Assembly (NCBI RefSeq): GCF_034372165.1
Contig: NZ_CP139698.1
Coordinates: 310,001 to 374,000, forward strand
Direction: 5' to 3'
Source: Christiangramia sp. OXR-203
GTDB taxonomy: Bacteria > Bacteroidota > Bacteroidia > Flavobacteriales > Flavobacteriaceae
Length of the DNA: 64,000 nucleotides
The notes under the pieces are model-generated. The model ran no database searches. It was not told where the DNA came from and worked only from the letters and a program-made list of their open reading frames with translations. Shown here piece by piece: positions 18,355 through 27,865 of the stretch (position 1 is its first letter; every line of letters starts with the position of its first letter). A program made the translations under genes and the position numbers.

Positions 18355-19251
18355 ATGAAGAAAGTTTTATTCACAGCCGTTGCGTTGTTTTTATTTGGAT
18401 CCTCCTTTGCACAGGTAGAAAATGACTCTATCCCACCCAATGGATGGCAAAAAGAAGGAAATGTTCAGTTATTATTTAATCAATCTGCCTTCAACAAAGA
18501 ATGGACAGGCGGTGGAACTTCCAGTATCGCTGGAAATCTTACTGTAGATTACCAGTTCAATTATCGTAAAGATGATTTCACCTGGGACAATAGAATTCTC
18601 GGGAATTACGGACTTACGAAAGTAAAAGACGATGAATTTGAGCGCAAAACGAGTGACCGGCTCGAATTGAACAGTATCGCAGGGAAGCAGATAGAAGACA
18701 GGAATTTTTATTATTCATGGTTTTTAAACTTCAGAACTCAGTTTGCTAAAGGTTATGAATTTTCCGAAGATGCTGAAACCGGAGAAGCTATTAGAACTGA
18801 AACCACTCATTTTCTATCACCAGGTTATTTACAAACCGGTCCTGGGATGATGTATAAGAAAGGTGATAATTTTATGGTTAATCTAGCTCCGGCAACGGCA
18901 AGATTGATCTTTGTGGACAGTGACTTTACAAGCCGTGCAGGTTATGTAGATGGTGATTACTTTGGAGTGGATGAAGGAAAAAGTACCAGGTTCGAACTAG
19001 GCGCGGCACTTACCGGTTTCTTAAGCTATGAGATCCTTGAAAATGTTGAAATGGAGCATTCACTAGCTTTGTATTCTAATTATCTTGAGAACCCGGAGAA
19101 TGTTGATATTGATTATTTGCTGAATCTGAACATGGGAATCAATGATTACCTTTCTGCCAACCTGATATTCCAGGCGATCTATGATGATAACGCTGTTGGA
19201 GCATTCCAGATTCGTGAAGTATTTGGAGTTGGTATCAACTTCGGATTCTAG
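18355..19251 (+). CDS. DUF3078 family outer-membrane-type protein
   Basis: A 298-residue exported protein with the signal peptide MKKVLFTAVALFLFGSSFAQ. The rest alternates aromatic and polar residues (for example QLLFNQSAFNKEWTGGGTSS) and ends in a Phe, typical of an outer membrane beta-barrel. It belongs to the DUF3078 family. It begins two bases after DUF2480 and is the last gene before a strong terminator, so it shares the sufE transcript. Confidence 0.88.
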   Translation: MKKVLFTAVALFLFGSSFAQVENDSIPPNGWQKEGNVQLLFNQSAFNKEWTGGGTSSIAGNLTVDYQFNYRKDDFTWDNRILGNYGLTKVKDDEFERKTSDRLELNSIAGKQIEDRNFYYSWFLNFRTQFAKGYEFSEDAETGEAIRTETTHFLSPGYLQTGPGMMYKKGDNFMVNLAPATARLIFVDSDFTSRAGYVDGDYFGVDEGKSTRFELGAALTGFLSYEILENVEMEHSLALYSNYLENPENVDIDYLLNLNMGINDYLSANLIFQAIYDDNAVGAFQIREVFGVGINFGF

Positions 19252-19271
19252 AGAAAACCTATAGATTTATG

Positions 19272-19299
19272 AAAAGCCCGTGAACTTCACGGGCTTTTT
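19272..19299 (+). terminator. Terminator closing the suf region
   Basis: A 13-base perfect inverted repeat, AAAAGCCCGTGAA and TTCACGGGCTTTT, separated by one base, with a T-run at the end. It is the intrinsic terminator of the sufE-DUF3078 unit. Confidence 0.85.
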
Positions 19300-19354
19300 C
19301 AGTTAAATTTTTGTTGAAGTATGGCGGCTTCGAATGCGGAAGCCATCTAATGAT

Positions 19355-19362
19355 TATCTTTG
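19355..19362 (+). promoter_or_regulatory. -7 promoter box of hflX, very close to the start codon
   Basis: TATCTTTG, exact TAnnTTTG match, ends only five bases before the ATG at 19368. With the usual distance from this box to the transcription start, the message would begin at or within a base or two of the ATG. Confidence 0.5.
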
Positions 19363-19367
19363 TATTT

Positions 19368-20591
19368 ATGATTGAAAAAACCGACCTGTCCTTTGAAAAA
19401 GCTGTTCTTGTAGGTATAGTTACCAAAGATCAGAACGAGGATAAACTTGAAGAATACCTGGATGAGCTGGAGTTTCTAACTTTCACCGCTGGTGGTGAAG
19501 TGCAGAAACGTTTTACACAGAAGATGGACATGCCGAATCCTAAGACTTTTATTGGAACCGGTAAGATGGAAGAGGTGCGTGAATTCGTGGCAGAACATGA
19601 AATTGGTGCTGTGATCTTTGATGACGAACTTACACCAGCTCAGCAGAAGAACATTGAAAAAATACTAAAAGCTAAAATTCTGGACAGGACTAACCTGATC
19701 CTTGATATTTTCGCACAGCGAGCAAAGACCAGTTACGCCCGTACGCAGGTGGAACTGGCGCAATATGAATACTTATTGCCAAGACTTGCCGGTATGTGGA
19801 CTCACCTTGAGAGACAGCGTGGTGGTATTGGTATGCGTGGTCCCGGGGAAACAGAGATCGAAACCGACCGTCGTATCGTTAGAGATAAAATATCTTTACT
19901 GAAGAAAAAACTGGAAACCATCGATAAGCAGATGGAAGTACAGAGAGGTAACAGAGGACAGCTGGTTCGTGTAGCTCTTGTAGGATATACCAACGTAGGG
20001 AAGTCTACGTTAATGAATGCGATTAGCAAAAGTGAAGTTTTTGCTGAAAATAAATTATTCGCCACGCTGGACACCACGGTAAGAAAAGTGGTGATTCGAA
20101 ACCTGCCATTTCTGTTAAGTGATACCGTAGGTTTTATTAGAAAACTGCCTACTCAGCTAGTGGAATCTTTTAAATCTACACTGGATGAAGTTCGTGAAGC
20201 AGATCTTCTCCTGCACGTAGTGGATATTTCTCATGCAAATTTTGAAGATCATATCGCTTCTGTTAATCAGATTCTTACTGAGATCGAAGCTTTAGGCAAA
20301 CCAACCATTATGGTCTTCAATAAGATCGATGCTTACGAGCCTGAAGAGATCGAAGAGGATGATCTTGTAACCGAGAGAACTTCCGCGCATTATACGCTAA
20401 AGGAATGGAAGAAAACCTGGATGAATAAAATGGGCAATAACGTGGTCTTTATTTCGGCTACCGAAAAAGAGAATTTTGAACACTTTAGGAAAAGAGTATA
20501 CGAAGCCGTTCGTGAAATTCATATCACACGTTTTCCATACAATAATTTCCTTTACCCGGAATATGATAAATACGGCGAGACTAAAGAATAG
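19368..20591 (+). CDS. hflX: Ribosome-associated GTPase HflX
   Basis: A 407-residue GTPase that binds the 50S subunit and can split stalled ribosomes. The N-terminal HflX domain is followed by a coiled-coil linker with the GPGETEIETDRR motif. The G domain carries GYTNVGKST (G1), DTVGFIRKLP (G3) and NKID (G4). An in-frame ATG at 19311 would add 19 residues, but they are not family-like and a -7 box lies at 19355-19362. MIEKTDLSFEKAVLVGIV is the normal HflX beginning. Confidence 0.95.
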   Translation: MIEKTDLSFEKAVLVGIVTKDQNEDKLEEYLDELEFLTFTAGGEVQKRFTQKMDMPNPKTFIGTGKMEEVREFVAEHEIGAVIFDDELTPAQQKNIEKILKAKILDRTNLILDIFAQRAKTSYARTQVELAQYEYLLPRLAGMWTHLERQRGGIGMRGPGETEIETDRRIVRDKISLLKKKLETIDKQMEVQRGNRGQLVRVALVGYTNVGKSTLMNAISKSEVFAENKLFATLDTTVRKVVIRNLPFLLSDTVGFIRKLPTQLVESFKSTLDEVREADLLLHVVDISHANFEDHIASVNQILTEIEALGKPTIMVFNKIDAYEPEEIEEDDLVTERTSAHYTLKEWKKTWMNKMGNNVVFISATEKENFEHFRKRVYEAVREIHITRFPYNNFLYPEYDKYGETKE

Positions 20592-21506
20592 TTAGCTTAA
20601 AAATTTTATCCCGGTAAGATCTTCAGAAACAGCCCATAATTTTGCGGCTGTTTCTTTGTTTTTAGCCTGCCTGGCAATTTCAGCTTCTGCAGGCTTCCCT
20701 TTCATTTCTCTGAAACCATCAGGCCCAATATAGCTGCCACCAGACAATTCTTTATCTAAAGCTGCCTTGAGTGTAGGTTGCGCCCCTTTTTCCGCAGAAT
20801 GAGAGATGAATGGTTGGAAGGGTTTGGCGATAAGCATAAGCCATCCCGGCAAATGTCGCATCAGTTCAGTAGAAGAAACACCTGGATGAGCGGCTAGTGA
20901 ACTTACGTGGCTTAAAGAATTAACTTTTAGTCTTCGTTCCAGTTCCAGACTAAAGATAAGACAGGCAAGCTTGCTCTGCCCATAAGCTTTGAATTTTGAA
21001 TAGGAGTTTTCACTCTGCAGATCATTAAAATCAATTTCAGCATTTTTGTGAGCGATAGAACTTAAGGTCACGATCCTGGAACTTTTCGAAGTAGTCAATT
21101 GTTCTTTTAATAAACCAGTAAGTAGAAAATGGCCTAAATAATTCACTCCTAATTGAAGCTCAAAATCATCTTCGGTTCTTTGATAAGGAGGCATCATCAC
21201 ACCAGCGTTATTTATCAGAAGATTAAGTTGATCATTTTTAGTTTTAAATTCTGAAGCAAAGGATCTTACCGATTCCAGACTTGCAAGGTCTAGTTCCTGT
21301 ATCTCCAAATTAGCGTTTCCATTCCAGTTCATAATTTGTCTCCGGGCATCTTCAGCTTTTTCCAGGTCTCTGCAGGCCATGATCACCTTGAAGTCTTTCG
21401 CCGCAAGCGCCTTTGTAGTTTCGAAGCCCAGGCCGGCATTCGCTCCTGTTACAATTGCCGTTGGTTGTTCGTTACTAGATGTTTCTGAATACTGAAATTC
21501 GTTCAT
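20592..21506 (-). CDS. Short-chain dehydrogenase/reductase, retinol dehydrogenase-like
   Basis: A 304-residue classical SDR oxidoreductase. It has the cofactor motif TGANAGLG near residue 20, the NNAG motif (LLINNAGVMM), catalytic Ser in VTLSSIAH, and YGQSK as the YxxxK pair. Sequence style matches the WW-domain oxidoreductase/protochlorophyllide reductase-like SDRs. The substrate is unknown. Its stop directly abuts the convergent hflX stop. Confidence 0.9.
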   Translation of the reverse strand: MNEFQYSETSSNEQPTAIVTGANAGLGFETTKALAAKDFKVIMACRDLEKAEDARRQIMNWNGNANLEIQELDLASLESVRSFASEFKTKNDQLNLLINNAGVMMPPYQRTEDDFELQLGVNYLGHFLLTGLLKEQLTTSKSSRIVTLSSIAHKNAEIDFNDLQSENSYSKFKAYGQSKLACLIFSLELERRLKVNSLSHVSSLAAHPGVSSTELMRHLPGWLMLIAKPFQPFISHSAEKGAQPTLKAALDKELSGGSYIGPDGFREMKGKPAEAEIARQAKNKETAAKLWAVSEDLTGIKFLS

Positions 21507-21581
21507 GGACGGTTTTTTTGATGCTACGGAAGGATTTTTTGAATCAATTATTTCTTATTTTTAAAAGATACAATGTATATC

Positions 21582-22313
21582 ATGAAAAGTCTTCTACTCC
21601 TCTCAATTTTAGTATATAATTTGAATATGCAGGCTCAATCCCTTCAGGGTTCCTGGAAACTTGCTGCGGAAAATGGCAAGGCAGTGACCGGCAAAGAGGT
21701 AATTCGTATTTATGCTGATTCCTATTTTACTGAAGGTGCTAAAGATCCAGATTCCAATGAATTTCTCTGGGCACGTGGCGGGGAATATCATAAGAAAGAC
21801 GATCAGGTTCGAATTGATTTTGACACGAGACAGGAAAAACCTTCAGCAGAATTAATTGCACATAAGATCCAATTCGAGGAGGAGAACAGTTTCAGTATAA
21901 AGCATGGCGAAACCATTCAGAAATGGATAAGAGTGTCAGGAAATAAAAATGAATTATCTGGAAATTGGGTGATTACGGGTAGAGAGAGAAATGGTGAAAT
22001 GAACCGAATGACACCGGGTGATCGCAGAACTATCAAAATGCTTGGTGGCGATCGTTTCCAATGGGTAGCATTTAACTCGGCAACTGGAGAATTTTTTGGT
22101 ACCGGCGGTGGAACTTATATTGCAAAGGATGGAAAATATGTAGAGAATATTGAATTTTTCTCCCGGGATGCCAGTAGAGTGGGAGCGAGTCTCGATTTTA
22201 ATTTTAAAGTCGAAACGGCAATTGGATACATTCAGGAAAAAGTTCCAAGGGTGATCCTATTAAAGAGATCTGGTCACCGTATGCTGAAGCCTATTCCAAG
22301 AACTAATAAATAG
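21582..22313 (+). CDS. Secreted lipocalin-like protein (DUF4488 type)
   Basis: About 243 residues with an N-terminal signal peptide ending in MQAQ. Two similar halves each begin with a lipocalin-like pattern (LQGSWKL near residue 21 and LSGNWVITGRERNGE near 125), suggesting a duplicated beta-barrel domain like DUF4488. An ATG three codons upstream (21573) is equally open; the MKSLLLLSIL start looks more natural. Function unknown. It overlaps the convergent neighbour by 11 bases. Confidence 0.72.
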   Translation: MKSLLLLSILVYNLNMQAQSLQGSWKLAAENGKAVTGKEVIRIYADSYFTEGAKDPDSNEFLWARGGEYHKKDDQVRIDFDTRQEKPSAELIAHKIQFEEENSFSIKHGETIQKWIRVSGNKNELSGNWVITGRERNGEMNRMTPGDRRTIKMLGGDRFQWVAFNSATGEFFGTGGGTYIAKDGKYVENIEFFSRDASRVGASLDFNFKVETAIGYIQEKVPRVILLKRSGHRMLKPIPRTNK

Positions 22314-23109
22314 AATGCTCGAATTTGAAATTCAGCTCATTTTGAAATCTAACTGAACTTACTATTTTACCTTCTGAAGATTTCTCATTGCTGAAATGAG
22401 GTGCTTCCAGTTCCCTATCCTGGGCTATTTTCGTATAATAATCTTCACGTGTAGGATGGTCTGGGTGTACCAGGTTAAATATACCATTGGTAGCAGGTTT
22501 CTCGATTAAAGCAATAATTGCTTTGATGCAATCACGACGATGTACGAGATTTACCGGGGCTTTTGGAGAACTAAGATCCTTTTTGCCAGAAAGCTGATTC
22601 ACAGGATGACGATCATCACCTATCAAACCACCAAAACGTAGAATTTCAGTTTTAAAGTTTTCATTATTCAGCAACAATAATTCGGCATTACGTAACTGAA
22701 CGGCTATATTGGAAGAATTATCGGTTTCAGTATTTTCATTGACCTCTGGAAAACCAGGTTCATTTTTATAGACAGAGGTCGAACTCACGAAAATGATCCT
22801 TGGACAATAACTTTTCTCCAGGTAAGGAACGATGGTTCTAACTTTCGAAACGAAGTCTGCTTCAGGATTTTTTCTAAGCCCGGGAGGGATATTCACGACA
22901 ATACAGTCAGACTTGGATAGAAAAGACCTGATGTCTCCCTGTATTCCTTTTTCATACAATTTGATCGTGTAGGGAACGAGTCCGGCGGCGTGAAGATCAC
23001 CAAACTTTTCATTTCTGGTAACTGAAGCTTTTACCTCATGGTTCAAGGCTCTTAATTCTTTTCCAAGCTCAAAACCAAGCCATCCACATCCTAAAATCGC
23101 AATCTTCAT
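22303..23109 (-). CDS. NAD(P)-binding epimerase/SDR-fold protein, YeeZ-like
   Basis: A 268-residue extended-SDR relative. The N-terminal GCGWLGFELG is the dinucleotide-binding glycine motif, and IIFVSSTSVYKNE holds the Ser and Tyr expected at the active site, though the following Lys of YxxxK is not in register. It resembles YeeZ-type proteins of unknown substrate. It is encoded immediately after the M28 peptidase gene (same strand, adjoining ends) and is likely cotranscribed. Confidence 0.82.
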   Translation of the reverse strand: MKIAILGCGWLGFELGKELRALNHEVKASVTRNEKFGDLHAAGLVPYTIKLYEKGIQGDIRSFLSKSDCIVVNIPPGLRKNPEADFVSKVRTIVPYLEKSYCPRIIFVSSTSVYKNEPGFPEVNENTETDNSSNIAVQLRNAELLLLNNENFKTEILRFGGLIGDDRHPVNQLSGKKDLSSPKAPVNLVHRRDCIKAIIALIEKPATNGIFNLVHPDHPTREDYYTKIAQDRELEAPHFSNEKSSEGKIVSSVRFQNELNFKFEHSIY

Positions 23110-25431
23110 TTATTCCTTTATTCTTATGGTTTTCTTTAAAATTGTAGCATCATTCAAAACGAATGGCCGTGGAATCATATCCTTCGGTCTTTTTTCAAGC
23201 TTTAAATCTTCGTTATCGAAGAGATCGTAAGCCGATTCGTAAAGTACAAATTCTGGCTCATCTTCTGGTGCTATTGCGAATTCAATTCTCAAAGTATCCC
23301 GGTTTGACGCGTAATAAGTAAGAATTCGTTCTTTCCAGCGCTGCGTATGCATATTAAAATATTGTTGTCCTAATTGTTCATTTTCAGCTTTAAGATCGTT
23401 TACTCTAAACTCCTTAAAATCCACATCCTGGATTTCATATAATTCCAGGCGGTTTATGTCCCGATTTGGTGCGATCTTTAAGGAATAGGACTTCAAATTC
23501 GTTAATGTGTCGGTTTCGAGTTCTTCCAGTAGAATTGCAGGTTCAGGAATATAAACATCCGGAGCGCTGGATTTTCTTCGGAAATTACTGCCGTATTTAC
23601 TGCTGAAATTGGATTCTGTCCCTGAATTTTCTGTGCCTACAGGAAAATAAGAGCTCGTCCAGGAATCTTCCATTTCATCATAACTATACCAGAAATTAGT
23701 TTGCTGGTCGAGATCCTTCAGATACACCAAACTATTAGGTTTAGGTCTTTCCGAAGAAAAGTCTGAGTAATAATGCGCTGTGAAAAGTAAAATATTAAAA
23801 ACCAGAAAGCTTAAAACAGCAAATGACTTGAGTTTCCTGAAGTATCCAAAAAGCGGCAGCAGGAATAGAAACACCAAACTTACCAGAATTGCGGTGATGA
23901 AAAGGGTTTTAAGACCCAATGCGACCGGTAAACTCCAGATGAAAGGTAGAAGTAAAATAATAGCGGGAAAGCTCAGTAAGACCATTAAAATGCGGTTTGG
24001 TCTCTTTTGTCTTACCATTACAAAGAGTTGCAATAGTCCGAAGAATACAGGAATGATAAAATATGCAGCTCCTTTAAGATATATAGCAACTAGTGTACAG
24101 ATCACCAGCCATAATGTAAGTGGCGCTATAAATATGGAAGCTTTATGTGAATGTTTGCGAAACCAATGGTAGGTTATAAAACTAATTGACAGGGAAAGAA
24201 AGATGATCAGGGCTATGTACCAGTAGCCGTTGTACGTAAACCCATGTTCCATTTCTGAGTATTCCGGGTAAATAAATAGACAGAACTGCCAGAACGCCCA
24301 GCTTAGAAAACCTGATAACCCAATGCTCATTAACATGGGTAAGAAGCCTTTAAATATTTCAGTAATACTCAGGCGGTCTCTTCGAATTCCGTAGATGACA
24401 AGGATGACGAAAATCGCCATGGCAACGATCAACATGGGCAAGATCCAGTCGAAAGGATATTTTACGAACTCCCCAAAAGGCAAATTGAAATATATAAGAT
24501 CCCTGTCACTGGATAAATTTTTAAGATCTGCTTCGCTAAAATGGGCAAGCAGCGGCAAAAGATAGCTACCTTGATGAGCCAGGGTTTCGGGATCCAGATT
24601 TCTGGGAGTATCCTTCGCCGTATGATAGTCAAAATGATCATCTATAAAAGCGAAATTAAACCCGCTAATATTACCCTTTTCACGCAGGACGGTAAGATCT
24701 GTGTCGTTTGGAAGCATTTTATAAATACTGTAGGCTAGAGAGTTGCTAACTGGGTATTCGACCTTAACATCTGCAAAAGCTTCAATCAACTTGGCATTCT
24801 TGCCGTTAGTTTCCAGTAGCATAAATGGATTTCCACCGCTTCCCCTTGCTTCAAAATTAAGTGCTACCTGTACATCTTTCGCCCACGGATGATCCCTAAC
24901 AAAGATTTCTGCGCCTATTAAACCAATTTCCTCTGCATCTGTAAAGAGCAAAATAATATCATTCTTAGGTTGAATTTCCCTTTCGCGGAATGCCCTGATA
25001 CTTTCCAATATGGTAGCCACACCACTTCCTGCATCACTCGCACCTGGCGAAGAATGTGTAGCGCTGTCGTAATGAGTCATTAATACCAACGCATCACCAT
25101 CTCCAGAACCTTTAATTCTTGCAAGGATATTTTGGGGTTTGCTTAAAATAGCACTGGAATTGAGAAAATAATCTTCCTGAGTTTGTACTTCCAGACCCAT
25201 TTTCTGCAATTCCTGTACGATATAGTTACGAACTTTTGGATGCTCACTGCTCCCAACATAATGTGGTTGCTGTGCAATAGCTTCCACATGCTGGAAAGCT
25301 CTTGAAGTTGAATATTGATCTAAAGGAATTTCTTCGGAAAGCCTGGCCTGGGGAGCATCGAAATTAAAACTTAGCCAAACTGCTACAAAAATCAGCAAGA
25401 AAGCTATTAAGCCGGAAAATTTAGAGTTCAT
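23110..25431 (-). CDS. M28 family membrane metallopeptidase
   Basis: A 773-residue protein. An N-terminal hydrophobic anchor (residues about 7-25) is followed by an M28 zinc peptidase domain. Metal ligands can be read in MTHYDSATHSSPGASDAGSG (His and Asp), TDAEEIGLIGA (the Glu pair) and DDHFDYHTAKDT (His). From about residue 320 there are eight or so membrane helices and then a C-terminal exported domain. This plan matches ER metallopeptidase 1-like bacterial homologues. The peptidase domain should face the periplasm. Confidence 0.9.
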   Translation of the reverse strand: MNSKFSGLIAFLLIFVAVWLSFNFDAPQARLSEEIPLDQYSTSRAFQHVEAIAQQPHYVGSSEHPKVRNYIVQELQKMGLEVQTQEDYFLNSSAILSKPQNILARIKGSGDGDALVLMTHYDSATHSSPGASDAGSGVATILESIRAFREREIQPKNDIILLFTDAEEIGLIGAEIFVRDHPWAKDVQVALNFEARGSGGNPFMLLETNGKNAKLIEAFADVKVEYPVSNSLAYSIYKMLPNDTDLTVLREKGNISGFNFAFIDDHFDYHTAKDTPRNLDPETLAHQGSYLLPLLAHFSEADLKNLSSDRDLIYFNLPFGEFVKYPFDWILPMLIVAMAIFVILVIYGIRRDRLSITEIFKGFLPMLMSIGLSGFLSWAFWQFCLFIYPEYSEMEHGFTYNGYWYIALIIFLSLSISFITYHWFRKHSHKASIFIAPLTLWLVICTLVAIYLKGAAYFIIPVFFGLLQLFVMVRQKRPNRILMVLLSFPAIILLLPFIWSLPVALGLKTLFITAILVSLVFLFLLPLFGYFRKLKSFAVLSFLVFNILLFTAHYYSDFSSERPKPNSLVYLKDLDQQTNFWYSYDEMEDSWTSSYFPVGTENSGTESNFSSKYGSNFRRKSSAPDVYIPEPAILLEELETDTLTNLKSYSLKIAPNRDINRLELYEIQDVDFKEFRVNDLKAENEQLGQQYFNMHTQRWKERILTYYASNRDTLRIEFAIAPEDEPEFVLYESAYDLFDNEDLKLEKRPKDMIPRPFVLNDATILKKTIRIKE

Positions 25432-25553
25432 GCAATGAGGATCAAAGTTTTAAAGTTAATTAAGTTTTTGAAATATGAATAACAGAATAACTGTCATACG
25501 TAACAAATCGAAAAACCTTATATTTAAGTAATTGGTAATCAAATAAATAAATT

Positions 25554-26021
25554 ATGGGTATTAAAAGTTTTATGGGTAAACGAGCGGAGCCTGAAAAGCC
25601 TGCAGAAGTTCCAATGCTGGTAAGAGATTATATGACCGAGAAGCTTATCACCTTCAGGGAGAATGAAAATATCATGGATGTCGTAGAGAAATTAATTAAA
25701 CATGGTATCTCCGGTGGCTGTGTGGTGAATGACAGGAATGAATTGCTGGGAATTATTTCTGAAGGCGATTGTATGAAACAAATTTCTGACAGCAGGTATT
25801 ACAATATGCCAATGACAGATCTCACGGTTGGGAAACGTATGATTAGTAATGTAGAAACTATAGATGGAAATATGAATGTTCTTGATGCCGCGAAGATCTT
25901 TATCGAAAAGAAATTCCGAAGATTTCCTATTGTGGAAAATAATCAGTTAATAGGTCAGATTTCACAGAGAGATGTTCTTAAAGCTGCTCTAAGATTAAAA
26001 TCACACACCTGGAGTTATTGA
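25554..26021 (+). CDS. CBS-domain pair protein
   Basis: A 155-residue protein consisting mainly of two CBS domains (about residues 25-80 and 95-150), with typical patterns such as VVNDRNELLGIISEGD and IVENNQLIGQISQRDVL. Such Bateman modules bind adenosine nucleotides. No attached catalytic domain. A short basic N-terminus precedes. Its end overlaps the convergent DUF4174 gene by seven bases. Confidence 0.88.
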   Translation: MGIKSFMGKRAEPEKPAEVPMLVRDYMTEKLITFRENENIMDVVEKLIKHGISGGCVVNDRNELLGIISEGDCMKQISDSRYYNMPMTDLTVGKRMISNVETIDGNMNVLDAAKIFIEKKFRRFPIVENNQLIGQISQRDVLKAALRLKSHTWSY

Positions 26022-26446
26022 TCTTTTCTTCTAATTTCTGCCTTTCTCATAGGCATACCATCGATCAGGCTGAATAATTTTTCGGTTTGAACAATTTCTT
26101 GTTGCCTTAGTTTAATGCCTCCATCCAGTCCAAGGAGGAACACTTCAAATTTAGTTTTAGTGGAAATTTTTAGTTCGTCTTTTAAGGATGAACTTACCCA
26201 TTCTGAATTTTCAGGAAAAATTGTTTTGTATTGATTTTTCTGAGCCTGGATTAGTATTAGTTTTCTTTCTGAAAGCTCTTTTGGTTCTTTCGTAAGTAAT
26301 TTTAATTGCTTTGATACAAGATCTAATTCAGTTTCATTAGAATACACAACAATGATTCGATTTTCCCATTGGTATTGTTGCAGATCCTGCGCTTTTGAAG
26401 TCATTCCGTAGAAAATTAAAATAATGAGAAATGTGAGATTCCGCAT
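26015..26446 (-). CDS. Secreted DUF4174 family protein
   Basis: A 143-residue exported protein with signal peptide (MRNLTFLIILIFYGMTSKAQ). The mature part matches the DUF4174 pattern, a thioredoxin-like fold without catalytic cysteines: RIIVVYSNE near the start and FEVFLLGLDGGIKLR with MPMRKAEI at the end. Function unknown. Confidence 0.85.
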   Translation of the reverse strand: MRNLTFLIILIFYGMTSKAQDLQQYQWENRIIVVYSNETELDLVSKQLKLLTKEPKELSERKLILIQAQKNQYKTIFPENSEWVSSSLKDELKISTKTKFEVFLLGLDGGIKLRQQEIVQTEKLFSLIDGMPMRKAEIRRKDQ

Positions 26447-26493
26447 ATATCAAAAGTTAATCTTCTTTATTTGATCTTAAGTATAATAAAATT

Positions 26494-26841
26494 TCAATTT
26501 CTTCTCACCAATGCGTAAAAGTCATTTTCAAGCGGCAGATACCCCATATCATACACAAAGAAGTATTGCTTTCCAGTTTTGGTAGTATAAACGCTGGTGA
26601 AAAATTCAAAGTTAAATCCTCTAGAAAGTAATTTAGATTTAGCAACCGAAGTTTTATCACCGGGATTTAATTCCTGAAGTATCCGATAATTTTTTCGCAG
26701 CGAGTTATTCGTATTCCTGATGAGGTTACTTGCATCTTTATTCATCCTGTTGTGATATGCATTACGGCAATAATCACTACAGAATTTTTTATCTGTTCTT
26801 CCAACGATTTTTTCGTTGCACTCCTCGCAAGTCTTTTGCAT
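26494..26841 (-). CDS. Small zinc-ribbon protein
   Basis: A 115-residue protein. The N-terminus MQKTCEECNEKIVGRTDKKF is followed by CSDYC, giving a four-Cys zinc-binding knuckle (CxxC and CxxxC) like DUF2116 ribbons. A basic helix with several Asn and Arg follows and could contact nucleic acid. The C-terminal half is a beta-rich region seen in flavobacterial homologues. Function unknown. Confidence 0.75.
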   Translation of the reverse strand: MQKTCEECNEKIVGRTDKKFCSDYCRNAYHNRMNKDASNLIRNTNNSLRKNYRILQELNPGDKTSVAKSKLLSRGFNFEFFTSVYTTKTGKQYFFVYDMGYLPLENDFYALVRRN

Positions 26842-26890
26842 AGGGAAATATACTAAAAAGCTTTTTTATATGGCTCAACACCATTGTTTT

Positions 26891-27829
26891 CTAGTAGAAA
26901 AGATGCGTATAATAGATGGGCATCCATACATCCTCATAGGTGCTTTTTGTAAAAATGGTTTCAGTTTGATCAACATTAATGTTTATATCGGTCTCGGTTA
27001 CTGCAGAGGTATTCAGACTTATTTTCCATTCGTTATCATTCAGCTTTTCACCAACAATCTCTCCCTGTTCTACAAATGTAATATTAGCAATGCTCCCAGA
27101 AATACCTGTTACGACCTTATATTCTGAAAAGTTATCTGAATTAATCAAAAAATTGTTAGCATTTGGATCTACTTCAAAATATACGATGCGAGTAATTTCG
27201 TCGTCTACGGCTTCGGGAATAGGATCTTCATACTGAAGCAATTTGAAAACCAGTTTATTACCTGGCTTTACGTCCATCTCGAGATCGTTAGTATCTGGAA
27301 TAGCATCAATCTGAAGTCTTGAGTTTTCGAAGAATGCATGGTAATTTTCAAGACTTTCATCAGTAGTTAAATGTGGACGGACAGATCGTTCAATAACATG
27401 AATATCATTCGTTTCGTCATACATATATTCCGCGCCTTCAATACTTAAATCTGTTATCGCGGTCGAAGGACAGCAACCTTCCGTAATAGCTTCTCCTTCT
27501 ACCGAAAATGTAAATATTTCTTCATCTGCATACATCACCGAAAAATCAGCATCATTAAAAGTATAAATTACAAGAGTTTTCTGTTCATTCTTTTCAATAA
27601 CCTGGAAATCGGCATCAAGATTATTAGAAGTTTCAACTACGGTTATCCCTTCAGAAGATGCTATGTTGTCAAAGATGTTTTCACCGGTATTGCTATCTAT
27701 GATTTGAAAGTTTAAATCGGCATACCCAGCATCACAAATTGTTGCTGAACAGTCCTCATTATCATCTGTACCGCAGGATTGTAAAAAAGCTAAACTAAAT
27801 AGTAGAAAATATGTTGTAAGAGATCTCAT
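26891..27829 (-). CDS. Predicted lipoprotein, larger of a tandem pair
   Basis: A 312-residue predicted lipoprotein with lipobox LQSC (Cys at about residue 19). The C-terminal half (from about residue 175) shares layout and residues with the neighbouring 170-residue lipoprotein: NKLVFKL versus DQLVFEY, IVYFEVDPNANNFLIN versus YLYFELAANTEDFQLT, and NEWKISLNT versus MKWNISFDV. The N-terminal half is an extra acidic beta-rich domain with Cys pairs. The two are adjacent on the same strand and probably arose by duplication. Function unknown. Confidence 0.75.
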   Translation of the reverse strand: MRSLTTYFLLFSLAFLQSCGTDDNEDCSATICDAGYADLNFQIIDSNTGENIFDNIASSEGITVVETSNNLDADFQVIEKNEQKTLVIYTFNDADFSVMYADEEIFTFSVEGEAITEGCCPSTAITDLSIEGAEYMYDETNDIHVIERSVRPHLTTDESLENYHAFFENSRLQIDAIPDTNDLEMDVKPGNKLVFKLLQYEDPIPEAVDDEITRIVYFEVDPNANNFLINSDNFSEYKVVTGISGSIANITFVEQGEIVGEKLNDNEWKISLNTSAVTETDININVDQTETIFTKSTYEDVWMPIYYTHLFY

Positions 27830-27865
27830 AAGATAGGTTTATTCTTAGTTGGTAAATAGTAAGAT

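Noticed and set aside
26816-27127. 103-codon plus-strand frame across the lipoprotein gene
   Set aside because: It lies antisense to the long lipoprotein and has no promoter or family-like sequence.
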